Part shown: positions 50,324 through 58,682 of the stretch, in pieces
Layout of the letters: each line of letters starts with the position of its first letter
Numbering within the stretch: position 1 is the stretch's first letter
Assembly: GCA_046330255.1 (NCBI GenBank)
Contig: JAXLTC010000002.1
Span: 124,001-188,000, forward strand
Reading direction: 5' to 3'
Length of the DNA: 64,000 bases
Origin: JBBSBL01 sp046330255
GTDB lineage: Bacteria > Actinomycetota > Thermoleophilia > Solirubrobacterales > Solirubrobacteraceae
Made by a program: the position numbers and the translations under genes
Notes under the pieces: model-generated
Databases searched by the model: none
What the model was told of the DNA's origin: nothing
Seen by the model: the letters and a program-made list of their open reading frames with translations, nothing else

Positions 50324-50329
50324 ATCTTA
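50324..50329 (-). promoter_or_regulatory. -10 hexamer of hisIE-trpEG operon
   Basis: TAAGAT on the minus strand ends eight bases before the hisIE GTG at 50315. It is divergent from the TAGCAT of the MFS gene only 14 bases away. Confidence 0.6.
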
Positions 50330-50343
50330 CGAACCGGGCCGCG

Positions 50344-50349
50344 TAGCAT
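50344..50349 (+). promoter_or_regulatory. -10 hexamer of MFS transporter gene
   Basis: TAGCAT ends eight bases before the GTG at 50358, predicting a leaderless mRNA. The promoter is back to back with that of hisIE. Confidence 0.6.
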
Positions 50350-50357
50350 CGCCCGCG

Positions 50358-51545
50358 GTGCCCCGCCATCTCCTACTGCTCGCGTGCGTCGTGCTGCTGG
50401 TCGACACGCTCTTCTACGCGGCCGTCGCGCCGATCCTCCCGTACTACACCGCGCGCTTCGACCTGAGCAAGTCCGCGGCCGGGCTCCTGACGGCCGCCTA
50501 CCCGGCCGGCACGCTGCTGTTCGCGATCCCGGCCGGCCTGCTCGCCGCGCGCCTCGGCGTCCGCGCTACGGTGCTGATCGGCCTGAACCTGCTCGGCGCC
50601 GCGAGCGTGATCTTCGCGTTCGCCGACAGCGTCGCGGTGCTCGACACGGCGCGCTTCGTCCAGGGCGCGGCCGGAGCGTGCTCGTGGGCCGGCACGCTCG
50701 CCTGGGTGATCGGCGCCGCGCCCCCGGAGCGCCGCGGCGAGGTGTCCGGCACCGCGCTCGGCGCGGCGATCTTCGGCGCGCTGCTGGGCCCCGCGGTGGG
50801 CGGCCTCGCGGTCGCGATCGGCCCCGAGCCCGTGTTCGCCTCGACGCTCGTGGTGACCTCCGCGCTCTCGTTCTGGGTGCTGCGGACGCGCGCGGCGCGG
50901 CCCGGGCCGCGCCAGCCGCTGAGCTTCCTGCTCGCGACCGCGCGGCGGCCTGCGGTGCTGCGCGCCGCCTGGCTGACGCTGTTGCCGGCGATCCTCTTCG
51001 GCGTGCTCGAGGTGCTGATGCCGCTGCGACTGGACGCGCTCGGCGCGGGAACCGCGGCCATCAGCGCGACCTTCGTCGCCTCGGCCGCGCTCGAGGCGGT
51101 CATGGCGCGCTGGATCGGGAGCGCCTCGGACCGGCTCGGGCGCTTCCGGCCGATCCGCGCGGGCCTCCTCGCCACGATCGCGTTCGCGCTGCTGGCGCCC
51201 TGGCTGCAGCCGTGGTGGCTGCTGGCCATGCTGGTGGTCGTCTCCGGCGTGGCGTTCGGGATGCTGTTCGCGCCGGCGACCGCGCTGCTGGGCGACGCGG
51301 CGGAGAGCGCCGGGCTGGACCTCGGGCTGGCCTATGCGCTGGGGAACCTGGCGTGGGCGGGCGGCCAGGCGATCGGCTCCTCCGGCGGAGGCGGGCTCGC
51401 GGAGGGGAGCACCGACGCGGTCACCTACGGGCTGCTCGCGGCGCTGCTCGCGGTCACGGTGGTGATACTCGGGCGAGCGGGGCCGGAGCCGTTGCCGGCC
51501 GCATCAGTCCCGGCCTCCGCCTCGCGCGCGGAGGAGAGGGCGTAG
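50358..51545 (+). CDS. Major facilitator superfamily transporter
   Basis: A 395-residue membrane protein with about 12 helices. The first helix pair contains DTLFYAAVAPILPYYT, close to the motif seen in multidrug and vesicular-amine-like exporters, and the loop GLLAARLGVRATVL is the A-motif region. Substrate unknown; drug or metabolite efflux is likely. Leaderless GTG start. Its last 121 bases overlap the end of the opposing FAD oxidoreductase gene. Confidence 0.88.
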   Translation: MPRHLLLLACVVLLVDTLFYAAVAPILPYYTARFDLSKSAAGLLTAAYPAGTLLFAIPAGLLAARLGVRATVLIGLNLLGAASVIFAFADSVAVLDTARFVQGAAGACSWAGTLAWVIGAAPPERRGEVSGTALGAAIFGALLGPAVGGLAVAIGPEPVFASTLVVTSALSFWVLRTRAARPGPRQPLSFLLATARRPAVLRAAWLTLLPAILFGVLEVLMPLRLDALGAGTAAISATFVASAALEAVMARWIGSASDRLGRFRPIRAGLLATIAFALLAPWLQPWWLLAMLVVVSGVAFGMLFAPATALLGDAAESAGLDLGLAYALGNLAWAGGQAIGSSGGGGLAEGSTDAVTYGLLAALLAVTVVILGRAGPEPLPAASVPASASRAEERA

Positions 51546-52645
51546 CTCGGCGGCGCCTGCTCCAGGTAGAAGCCGAACACGCGATCGACCAGGCGCCTGC
51601 GTCCCATGGCACGCAGCAGCGCGGTGAGCAGCCGCGGCGGCAACGCCGGGATCGTCCGCTGGAGCGCCAGCGCCAGCGCGAAGGCGGGGGCGCGCGCCGC
51701 GCTGAACGCCCCGTAGCGCCGCAGCGCCTCGCCGGGAGGCACCTCGCCGGCCAGCGCGGAGCGGATCTCGCGCCCCGCGGCGATGCCGAAGTAGAACGCG
51801 GTGCGGATCCCCTCGCCCGAGAGCGGGAAGCAGTGGCCCGCGCTGTCGCCGACGTAGAAGACCTCGCCGTCGGAGGCCGCGCGCAGGCGGTGCGGGAACC
51901 AGTTGCCCTGCCAGCGGACCGCCTCCGCCCCCTCACGCGCCGCGAGCGCACGCGTGGGCTCCTTGACGTGGTCGCGCGGCTCGTAGCTGCCGACGCCGAT
52001 CCTGCGCTCGGCGCCCGCCGGCACGCTCCAGCCGTAGCCGCGACGCGCCAGCGAGCGATCCACCCAGACCTCGAGATCGACCCCGCGGCCGTCGTGCGGA
52101 TGCACCTCGAGGCCGCGTGAGAGCGGCGCGTCGGGCGGCTGGTAGCCGTCGCGCGCCAGCACGCGGCGCCAGCCGAGCGCATCGACGACGAAGCGCGCCC
52201 GCAGCGTCCCGCGGTCCGTGCGCACGGCGATCTCGCCGCCGGGGCCGCGCGGCTCGCGGCCCTCGACCTTCGCGGTCTCGAACCGCGCGTCCCCGCACTG
52301 GGCCCACAGCGCCAGGCACAGCTTGCGGTAGTCGAATGACGACCAGCTCCACGGGAGCCGCCAGCGCGCGGCGCCGTGCGGCGTGGCGAAGCGCATGCGG
52401 GGGATCTCCTGGAGGATCGCCGACTCGACGCCCATCGCCCGCAGCCACGGCGTCGGCGCGGCGCACGCGGAGGTGGCGCGCTCCCCGATCTCGTAGCGGT
52501 CGACGACGAGCACCCGCGCGCCGGCGCCGGCGAGCTCGCGCGCCACCGCGAGGCCGGCGAAGCTCGCGCCGCACACCAGCACGTCGGCGCGCGCCCCCTC
52601 GAGCGGGGTCCGCTCCGCGCCCCGGGCCGTCGCGCGCCTGGTCAC
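51425..52645 (-). CDS. FAD-dependent oxidoreductase, geranylgeranyl reductase family (copy 2)
   Basis: A 406-residue flavoprotein paralogous to the 21034-22179 gene: LVCGASFAGLAVARELAGAG, DALGWRRVLA, LSRGLEVHPHDG and YVGDSAGHCFPLSGEGIRTAFYFG correspond closely. The GTG overlaps the stop of the phytoene/squalene synthase gene (GTGA), so the two are co-translated; it may reduce or oxidise the polyprenyl product or a related lipid. The last 35 residues are Ser/Ala/Gly-rich, unlike the paralogue, and are read through the end of the opposing MFS gene, so this tail may be a drifted extension. Confidence 0.85.
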   Translation of the reverse strand: MTRRATARGAERTPLEGARADVLVCGASFAGLAVARELAGAGARVLVVDRYEIGERATSACAAPTPWLRAMGVESAILQEIPRMRFATPHGAARWRLPWSWSSFDYRKLCLALWAQCGDARFETAKVEGREPRGPGGEIAVRTDRGTLRARFVVDALGWRRVLARDGYQPPDAPLSRGLEVHPHDGRGVDLEVWVDRSLARRGYGWSVPAGAERRIGVGSYEPRDHVKEPTRALAAREGAEAVRWQGNWFPHRLRAASDGEVFYVGDSAGHCFPLSGEGIRTAFYFGIAAGREIRSALAGEVPPGEALRRYGAFSAARAPAFALALALQRTIPALPPRLLTALLRAMGRRRLVDRVFGFYLEQAPPSYALSSAREAEAGTDAAGNGSGPARPSITTVTASSAASSP

Positions 52646-53523
52646 GACCCGCTCCGCAGCCCGTGCGCGACGGCGCCGGCAAGCGCCCAGGGCGGCAGGC
52701 TCGCCCGCCGCCGCAGCACGTCGAACCCGATCGCCTCGACCCGGTCGAGCACTCCGAGGTAGACGGCGCGGGCGAGCGCGATGCCCCGCCGCATCTGCGG
52801 CGCCACCGCCGCTCCGCCCGCCTCGCCGTCCGCGAACAACCCGCGCGCCCGAGCGACCTGCTCGGCGAGCAGCGCGCGGAACGCCGGAGTCGCCCACCCG
52901 GCGGCTATGTCCTGCACGCGCACGCCGTGACGGCGGCGGTCCTCGGCCGGGAGGTAGACGCGGTCGAGCGAGAGGTCCTCGCGCACGTCGCGGATGAAGT
53001 TCGTGAGCTGGAACGCGAGCCCGAGCCGCGCGAAGCTCTCGTGGCGCTCGGGCGGCGCGCCGAGCAGCGGCGCCATGATGCGCCCGACGGACCCCGCGCT
53101 GCCCTCCATGTAGGCGACCAACTCGTCCCAGTCCCCGATCCGCACGGGACCGCAGTCCGAGCGCATCGAGCGCATGTACACCGACAGCTCGCCGAGCGGG
53201 AGGTCGTGACGCCGGCCTGCGTCGAGCAGCGCCGCCACGGCCGGCCGGGCGCGAGCGCCCGACCCGTCGCCCAGCTCGCCCTCCAGCCGCTCCAGCGCCG
53301 CGCGCCTGGAGGCCGGGTCCGGCGCTCGCCGCGGGCCGTCGACGATCTCGTCGGCGGTGCGGACGAACCCGTAGAGCGCATGCACCGCCGGCCGCACGTC
53401 GGCCGGGAGACGGCGCGTCGCCCAGTAGTAGGTCGGATCGTGGCGGAGCTGCATGCGGCGGCAGGCGTCGTACGCGGCGTGGAGCCGCGGATCGATGCCG
53501 TCCATCTCCCGGGAGCGGTGCAT
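52642..53523 (-). CDS. Phytoene/squalene synthase family protein
   Basis: A 293-residue all-helical prenyltransferase that joins two prenyl diphosphates head to head. The first Asp-rich motif is RTADEIVDG near residue 56, and the second is FQLTNFIRDVREDLSLDRVYLP near 170, both with their metal-binding acids. YMEGSAGSVGRIM and RAVYLGVLDRVEAIGFDVLRRRA fit the phytoene synthase/HpnC-HpnD group. Squalene (hopanoid) or phytoene (carotenoid) cannot be separated by eye. ATG 53523 is used; ATG 53505 is an alternative. Coupled to the FAD oxidoreductase downstream. Confidence 0.92.
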   Translation of the reverse strand: MHRSREMDGIDPRLHAAYDACRRMQLRHDPTYYWATRRLPADVRPAVHALYGFVRTADEIVDGPRRAPDPASRRAALERLEGELGDGSGARARPAVAALLDAGRRHDLPLGELSVYMRSMRSDCGPVRIGDWDELVAYMEGSAGSVGRIMAPLLGAPPERHESFARLGLAFQLTNFIRDVREDLSLDRVYLPAEDRRRHGVRVQDIAAGWATPAFRALLAEQVARARGLFADGEAGGAAVAPQMRRGIALARAVYLGVLDRVEAIGFDVLRRRASLPPWALAGAVAHGLRSGS

Positions 53524-53568
53524 TTTCGGGCGGAGCGCGCCGCCGCGCCCGCGCGGCGGTCGGTCAGA

Positions 53569-53583
53569 CTGGCATCCTGCCAG
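53569..53583. promoter_or_regulatory. Perfect palindrome before the ArsA-like gene
   Basis: CTGGCA-TCC-TGCCAG sits four bases before the GTG at 53587 and between two divergent genes. It covers the position expected for the -10 of a leaderless promoter (CATCCT), so it could be an operator or a small hairpin. Confidence 0.35.
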
Positions 53584-53586
53584 ACG

Positions 53587-54522
53587 GTGACGCCCCTGCT
53601 CGACCGCGACCTGCTCTATGTCACCGGCAAGGGCGGCGTCGGCAAGACGATGGTCGCCGCGGCGATCGCGCTCGCGGCGGCCGGCCGCGGCCGGCGGGCG
53701 GTGCTCTGCGAGGTCACCGCACAGACGCGGCTCGGCCCGCTGCTGGGCGACGCCGAGGCGGGTCCCGGCCGGGAGACGGCGCTGGACGGAGGCCTCCACG
53801 TCACGGCGATCGACCCGCAGGCGGCGCTCGAGGAATGGCTGCGGACGCAGATCGGCGGTGCCCTGGTGCGGGTGCTCGCCCAGAGCCGCGCGTTCGGCTA
53901 CTTCGTCGCGGCCGCGCCCGGCGCGCGGGAGCTCGTGACGATCACCAAGGCCTGGGAGCTGACCCAGCCGCGCCGCTGGGACCGGCGCGCGGCCGGCTAC
54001 GACCTCGTCGTGGTCGACGCGCCGTCCTCCGGCCACGGCGTCGGCATGCTGCGCACCCCGCGCACGTTCGCGGACATCGCGCGCGTCGGGCCGATCCGCG
54101 CTCAGGCCGATCGGGTGCTGAAGCTGCTGCGCGACCCGGCGCGAGCGGGCTACGTTGGCGTCGCGGCGCCGGCGGAGATGCCTGTCGGCGAGACGCTCGA
54201 ACTGGAGCGCCTGCTGCCGGAGGCGATCGGGCGCGACCTCGACGCGATCGTCGTCAACGCCGTCTACCCGCGGCGCTTCAGCCCCGCCGAGATGGAGCGC
54301 GTGAGCGCGGCCACCGGTTCGGGGGCGAGCCGGAGCGCGTGCGCCGCGGGCGCGGCGGCGCGCTCCCGAGCGGCCCGCGTCCGCGAGCAGCAGGGCCAGC
54401 TGCGGCGGTTGCGGCGCGCCGCCCGGGCGCCGGTCGTCACGCTGCCGTTCCTCTTCAGGCCGGCGCTCGACCTGCGCGCAGCGGGTGAGCTCGCGCCCGC
54501 GCTCGCGGCGCGCCTTCCCTGA
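53587..54522 (+). CDS. ArsA-family P-loop ATPase
   Basis: A 311-residue cytoplasmic ATPase of the ArsA/GET3/MinD-like class. The deviant Walker A YVTGKGGVGKTMVAAA lies at 11-26, CEVTAQTRLG follows, and YDLVVVDAPSSGHGVGMLRTPRTFADIARVGPI is the switch II region near 140. ArsA itself is duplicated and pairs with ArsB; this is a single half and no ars gene is nearby, so arsenite export is not supported. Actinobacterial homologues usually come in adjacent pairs, but here only one copy is present. Divergent from the terpene-synthase gene. Confidence 0.85.
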   Translation: MTPLLDRDLLYVTGKGGVGKTMVAAAIALAAAGRGRRAVLCEVTAQTRLGPLLGDAEAGPGRETALDGGLHVTAIDPQAALEEWLRTQIGGALVRVLAQSRAFGYFVAAAPGARELVTITKAWELTQPRRWDRRAAGYDLVVVDAPSSGHGVGMLRTPRTFADIARVGPIRAQADRVLKLLRDPARAGYVGVAAPAEMPVGETLELERLLPEAIGRDLDAIVVNAVYPRRFSPAEMERVSAATGSGASRSACAAGAAARSRAARVREQQGQLRRLRRAARAPVVTLPFLFRPALDLRAAGELAPALAARLP

Positions 54523-54547
54523 GGCGGGCGGACGGGCCGCGCGGGAC

Positions 54548-54925
54548 TCAGGCGTCTCCGCCCCCGGCCTGCCACGGCCAGCGCCCGTCGATCTCGACGC
54601 TGAGCGACCATGACAGGAACGTCCTGATCACGACCAGCATCCCGAGCACCGCGGCGCTCTCCAGCGACGGATCGACCGCCACGGTGCGCACGACGTCGGC
54701 CGCGACCAGGATCTCCAAGCCGAGGAGCAGCGCCCTGCCCAGCCGCGTGCGGTACTCGCGCTGGGTCCCGGCGTCCCGCCGGCCGCGGGCGGCGCTCAGC
54801 GCGGCGACGGCCGTCGCCCAGACGATCGAGGCGACGATGATGACCACGGCGAGCAGCTCGATCCCGGCCGTGGCCACGTCGGCCACGTCCTGGACGGAGT
54901 TCACGAACGAGGAGGTCGCGGACAC
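54548..54925 (-). CDS. DUF1622 membrane protein
   Basis: A 125-residue protein with two or three hydrophobic helices. The diagnostic DUF1622 block runs from YRTRLGRALLLGLEILVAADVV through TVAVDPSLES to VVIRTFLSWSLSVEIDGRWPW. Function is unknown. GTG 54925 places the start just before the first helix; GTG 54931 is equally possible. It is divergent from the terC-like gene and converges on the ArsA-like gene. Confidence 0.85.
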   Translation of the reverse strand: MSATSSFVNSVQDVADVATAGIELLAVVIIVASIVWATAVAALSAARGRRDAGTQREYRTRLGRALLLGLEILVAADVVRTVAVDPSLESAAVLGMLVVIRTFLSWSLSVEIDGRWPWQAGGGDA

Positions 54926-55011
54926 GGGCACGGGCTCTTCGGCCGGCGACGCTATCCGCCGCGCCGGACGCGGATGATCCTGCGCGGCCCGGCCGGGGTA
55001 GGTGTGACTGG

Positions 55012-56016
55012 ATGATCGCGCCCCCCGCCACCGCGTCCGCGGGACCCGAGCTCGTGCTCGGGCTCGGCGCGCTGCTCGCGGCATGCCTGGCCGTGGACCT
55101 GAAGCTGTTCGCGCGCGGGCGCGAGCCTCGCTTTCGCGAGAGCGTCGCGTGGAGCGCGGGCTGGCTGGTCTTCTCGCTGCTGGCGGCGATCCCGCTCGCG
55201 CTCGCGGGCGGAACCGACGCGGCGATCAACTACACGACCGTCTACCTGATCGAGCGCACGCTCTCGCTCGACAACCTGTTCGTGTTCCTGCTGCTGTTCG
55301 CCTGGTTCGGGGTCCCGCAGGCGCAGCGCCCGCGGCTGCTGTTCTGGGGGATCGTGGTCGCGCTGGCGCTCCGCGGCGCCGCGATCCTGGGCGGCGTCGC
55401 GCTGCTCGAGCGCTTCCATTTCGTCGTCTACCTGCTCGGAGCGGCGCTGCTGATCCTCGCCTGGCGGATGTATCGCGGCGTCGAGGAGGGCGTCGACCCG
55501 CACGGGAACCTGTTCGTGAGGATCACCCGCCGCGCGTTCCCGGTGACCGACGGGTTCCGCGGCCGGCGCTGGTTCGTGCGCACGGACGGGAGGCTGCACG
55601 TCACGCCGCTGTTCCTCTGTTTGGTGTCGTTCGCGTTCGCCGACATCGCGTTCGCGATCGACTCGATCCCGGCCGCGTTCGCGATCACCACCGACGCGGC
55701 CGTGATCTGGGCGGCGAACGCGTTCGCGCTGCTCGGCCTGCGCGCGCTGTTCGTGCTGGTCGAGGAGCTCGTGCGGCGCTTCCGCTATCTCGACGCGACG
55801 ATCGCGCTCGTGCTCGCGACCGTCGCGCTCAAGCTCCTGCTCTCCGACGTCGTGCACGTCTCGGCGCCGGCGTCGCTGGCGATCGTCGTCGTGGCGTTCG
55901 CGACCGGCATCGCGCTCTCGCTGGTCGCCGACCGCCGCGATCCCGCCGGCGCCGCTACTCGATCCCGAGCCGATCCAGGAGACGGTCGTCCGCGCGCCAG
56001 CCGCGGCGCACCCTGA
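55012..56016 (+). CDS. TerC-family membrane protein (Alx-like)
   Basis: A 334-residue protein with about nine helices. IERTLSLDNLFVFLLLFAWFGVP near 77 and SFAFADIAFAIDSIPAAFAITTD near 205 are the two TerC signatures with intramembrane Asp residues. TerC proteins are linked to tellurite resistance, manganese export (Alx/MeeY) and metal loading of exported proteins; manganese is the best-supported substrate. No ter gene is nearby. Its last 62 bases overlap the end of era on the other strand. Confidence 0.93.
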   Translation: MIAPPATASAGPELVLGLGALLAACLAVDLKLFARGREPRFRESVAWSAGWLVFSLLAAIPLALAGGTDAAINYTTVYLIERTLSLDNLFVFLLLFAWFGVPQAQRPRLLFWGIVVALALRGAAILGGVALLERFHFVVYLLGAALLILAWRMYRGVEEGVDPHGNLFVRITRRAFPVTDGFRGRRWFVRTDGRLHVTPLFLCLVSFAFADIAFAIDSIPAAFAITTDAAVIWAANAFALLGLRALFVLVEELVRRFRYLDATIALVLATVALKLLLSDVVHVSAPASLAIVVVAFATGIALSLVADRRDPAGAATRSRADPGDGRPRASRGAP

Positions 56017-56836
56017 CGTCGAGCTCGAGATGCACCCGGCGGCCGAGCCGGCCCTCGATCTCGCGCCGCGCGGCGATGCCGACCGCCTTGATCATGCGTC
56101 CCCCGGAGCCGATCAGGATGCCCTTCTGCGACTCGCTCTCGACCCAGACCGAGGCGTGCACGCCGACCAGGCCGGACCGGCGCTCGACCACCTCGTCGAC
56201 CTCGACCTCGACCGCATGGGGCACCTCCTGGCGGGTGCGCAGGAGCACCTGCTCGCGCACCAGCTCGGCCAGCGCCACCTCCGCCGGCTGGTCGGAGCGC
56301 TGGTCGCGCCCGAACAGGTACGGACCCTCGGGGAGCATCGAGGCGAGTCGCTCCACGAGCGTCTGCACGCCCGTCCCGCGGCGCGCCGAGACCGGGTAGG
56401 GATCCTCGCCGACGCCGAGCCCGGCGGCTTCGGCGAGCCCGTCGAGCACCGCCGGGCGCGCGCAGCGGTCGACCTTGTTGAGCGCCACGGTCACGGGCAC
56501 TCCGGAGCGGCCGAGCAGGTTCGCGATGAAACGATCCCCCGGGCCTACGCCCTGCTCGGCGTTCAGCACCAGGAGCGCGCCGTCAGCGTCGGCCAGCTCC
56601 TGCTCCACCCTGCGCTGCATGCGCCTGGTCAGCGCGTCGCGCGGGCGCTGCACGCCCGGGAGATCCACCAGCACGAGCTGCCAGCCGGCCGTGGTCGCGA
56701 CGCCGCGGATCGCGCGCCGAGTGGTCTGCGGCTTCTCGGAGACGATCGCGACCTTGTCGCCGACGATCGCGTTGACGAGCGTCGACTTGCCGACGTTCGG
56801 TCGCCCGGCGACCGCAACGAAGCCGCTGCGGGTCAC
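55955..56836 (-). CDS. era: GTPase Era
   Basis: A 293-residue GTPase that binds 16S rRNA during 30S maturation. G1 GRPNVGKST is at 12-20, G2 around TTRRAIRG, G3 DLPG near 58, G4 NKVD near 121 and G5 SARRGTG. The KH domain has QKGILIGSGGRMIKAVG in its RNA-binding loop. The start GTG overlaps the ybeY stop. End of the yqeY-phoH-ybeY-era operon, a conserved ribosome-maturation group. Confidence 0.96.
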   Translation of the reverse strand: MTRSGFVAVAGRPNVGKSTLVNAIVGDKVAIVSEKPQTTRRAIRGVATTAGWQLVLVDLPGVQRPRDALTRRMQRRVEQELADADGALLVLNAEQGVGPGDRFIANLLGRSGVPVTVALNKVDRCARPAVLDGLAEAAGLGVGEDPYPVSARRGTGVQTLVERLASMLPEGPYLFGRDQRSDQPAEVALAELVREQVLLRTRQEVPHAVEVEVDEVVERRSGLVGVHASVWVESESQKGILIGSGGRMIKAVGIAARREIEGRLGRRVHLELDVRVRRGWRADDRLLDRLGIE

Positions 56837-57237
56837 GTTCCGCCCGCCTCCGCGGCCCGCAGCACCTCGGCCTGGAGCGCGAGCATCTCGCCCGAGTCCG
56901 TCTCGTGGTCGAGCCCGGCCAGGTGGAGGGCGCCGTGGACCACCGCCTCGCGCAGGTCCGTGGTGCGCGGCGGGCAGATCACCACGTCGCCGAGCTCGCG
57001 CGGCCCGGGCGCGGCGCCGGCGCCGTCGACCGGGAACGACAGCACGTCGGTGGCGGCGTCGCGGCCGCGGTGGTCGCGGTTGAGCTCCCGGATGCTCGCC
57101 TCGTCCACGAACGTCACCGCGACATGGCCGTCGCGGACCCCGGCGGCCGCCAGCGCGCGGCGGCACAGCGCAGCGGTCTCCTCGGCGTCGGGCGCGACCG
57201 GGACCTCGCCCAGCACCTCGACGTCCAGCCCGCTCAC
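56833..57237 (-). CDS. ybeY: Endoribonuclease YbeY (rRNA maturation factor)
   Basis: A 134-residue zinc metalloenzyme for 16S rRNA 3' processing and quality control. The zinc motif reads HGALHLAGLDHETD near residue 105 with all three histidines. IRELNRDHRGRDAATDVLSFP is the conserved block before it. It is at the short end of the family range. GTG overlaps the phoH stop. Confidence 0.95.
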   Translation of the reverse strand: MSGLDVEVLGEVPVAPDAEETAALCRRALAAAGVRDGHVAVTFVDEASIRELNRDHRGRDAATDVLSFPVDGAGAAPGPRELGDVVICPPRTTDLREAVVHGALHLAGLDHETDSGEMLALQAEVLRAAEAGGT

Positions 57238-58214
57238 GCTCGCTTGCGGCCGGCGGGCCGCAGGCCCGGGGCAAGGCGCTTCTGGTGCTCGCCGTAGGCG
57301 GCGACGATCCGCTGCACGAGCTTGTGGCGGACGACGTCGGCGCCGCCGAAGCGGACGAACTCGATCCCCTCGACGCCATTGAGCACGTCCGCCACGACCA
57401 CGAGTCCCGAGTCCTGGCCGGAAGGCAGGTCGATCTGGGTGATGTCGCCGGTCACGACCATCCTCGAGTTGAAGCCCAGCCGGGTGAGGAACATCTTCAT
57501 CTGCTCGGGGCTCGTGTTCTGCGCCTCGTCGAGGATGATGAAGCTGTCGTTAAGACTCCTACCGCGCATGAACGCCAGCGGCGCCACCTCGATCACGCCG
57601 CGCTCCAGGTGCTGGGAGACGCGGTCGGGCTCGAGCATGTCGTGCAGGGCGTCGAACAGCGGCCGCAGGTAGGGGTCGACCTTCGCCATCAGGTCGCCGG
57701 GCAGGAAGCCGAGCCGCTCGCCGGCCTCGACCGCCGGGCGCGTGAGGATGATCCGGTTGACGTCGCGCCGCGCGAGCGCGGCGGCGGCCATCGCCACCGC
57801 GAGGAACGTCTTGCCCGTGCCCGCCGGGCCGATGCCGAACGTGATCGTGTTGCGCCGGATCGAGTCGACGTAGCGCTTCTGGTTGACGGTCTTCGGCGCG
57901 ACCTTCGTGGAGCGGTGGCGCCACACCACGTCCTCGAGGATCCGCGCAGGCGACTCGCGGCGGTCGAGCGCGTCGGTGACCGCCTCGATCGTGCCGGGCG
58001 CGATCTCGTGGCCCTGCGCGATCAGCTCCGAGAGCTCCCTCACGACGGTCGCGCCCGCGTCCACGTCCTCCTGCTCGCCGTCGAGCGTCAGCACGTTGCC
58101 GCGCAGGTAGAGCTCGCAGTCGAGGTGCTCTCGCAGCGCGCGCAGCACTACGTCCTCGCTTCCGGCCAGCGCGGTCGCGACGGCGTTGTCGAGCTCCACG
58201 CGTACGCGGCTCAC
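57234..58214 (-). CDS. PhoH-like ATPase (YbeZ)
   Basis: A 326-residue cytoplasmic ATPase. An N-terminal KH-like/PhoH-specific region is followed by Walker A GIGPAGTGKTFLAVA near residue 130, LTRPAVEAGERLGFLPGDL and Walker B FIILDEAQNTSPEQMKMFLTRLG. YbeZ works with YbeY in rRNA metabolism, consistent with the gene order here. GTG overlaps the yqeY stop. Confidence 0.95.
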   Translation of the reverse strand: MSRVRVELDNAVATALAGSEDVVLRALREHLDCELYLRGNVLTLDGEQEDVDAGATVVRELSELIAQGHEIAPGTIEAVTDALDRRESPARILEDVVWRHRSTKVAPKTVNQKRYVDSIRRNTITFGIGPAGTGKTFLAVAMAAAALARRDVNRIILTRPAVEAGERLGFLPGDLMAKVDPYLRPLFDALHDMLEPDRVSQHLERGVIEVAPLAFMRGRSLNDSFIILDEAQNTSPEQMKMFLTRLGFNSRMVVTGDITQIDLPSGQDSGLVVVADVLNGVEGIEFVRFGGADVVRHKLVQRIVAAYGEHQKRLAPGLRPAGRKRA

Positions 58215-58639
58215 GCGAGCCGCTCCCGCACCAGCCCGGAGACGCGACCGCCCTCCGCGCGACCTTCGACCCGCGGCATCAGGACGCCCATCACCTTGCC
58301 CATGTCCCGGGCGGAGTCCGCGCCGGTCTCGGCGATCGCGGCGTCCACGAGCGCCGCCAGCTCGGCGTCGCCCAGCTCGGCCGGAAGATAGCCCGCGATC
58401 AGCTCCGCTTCGCGCTCCTCCCCGGCGGCGAGCTCCGCGCGCCCGGCGTCGCGGTACTGGGCGGCGGCGTCGAGCCGGCGCTTGCGCTCGCGGCGCAGCA
58501 CGGCGAGCTCGTTGCCGGAGCCCTCCTTGGCGTCCTTCTGCAGCTCGGAGAGCACGAGCCGCAGCGCGCCGGCCCGTGCGCGATCGCCCGCGCGCATGGC
58601 GTCGGCTACGTCTGACCGGATGCGCTCGGAGACGGACAC
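58211..58639 (-). CDS. GatB/YqeY domain protein
   Basis: A 142-residue helical protein of the YqeY family, similar to the tail domain of GatB that contacts tRNA. It shows IRSDVADAMRAGDRARAGALRLVLSELQK, YRDAGRAELAAGEEREAELIAGYLPAEL and MGKVMGVLMPRVEGRAEGG. Its exact role is not established. First gene of the phoH-ybeY-era operon; a TATCCT hexamer ends 11 bases before its GTG. Confidence 0.93.
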   Translation of the reverse strand: MSVSERIRSDVADAMRAGDRARAGALRLVLSELQKDAKEGSGNELAVLRRERKRRLDAAAQYRDAGRAELAAGEEREAELIAGYLPAELGDAELAALVDAAIAETGADSARDMGKVMGVLMPRVEGRAEGGRVSGLVRERLA

Positions 58640-58650
58640 GGACCAGGCAG

Positions 58651-58656
58651 AGGATA
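58651..58656 (-). promoter_or_regulatory. Candidate -10 hexamer of yqeY-phoH-ybeY-era operon
   Basis: TATCCT on the minus strand ends 11 bases before the yqeY GTG, predicting a leader of about four bases. Confidence 0.5.
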
Positions 58657-58682
58657 GGCCCGGCGGCCGTGGCCGGTGAGCC

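Noticed and set aside
53587..54522. Arsenite resistance operon
   Set aside because: Only a single ArsA-like half is present, with no arsB, arsC, acr3 or arsR nearby.
55012..56016. Tellurite resistance island
   Set aside because: TerC alone is common and linked to manganese handling; no terB, terD or terZ gene is visible.
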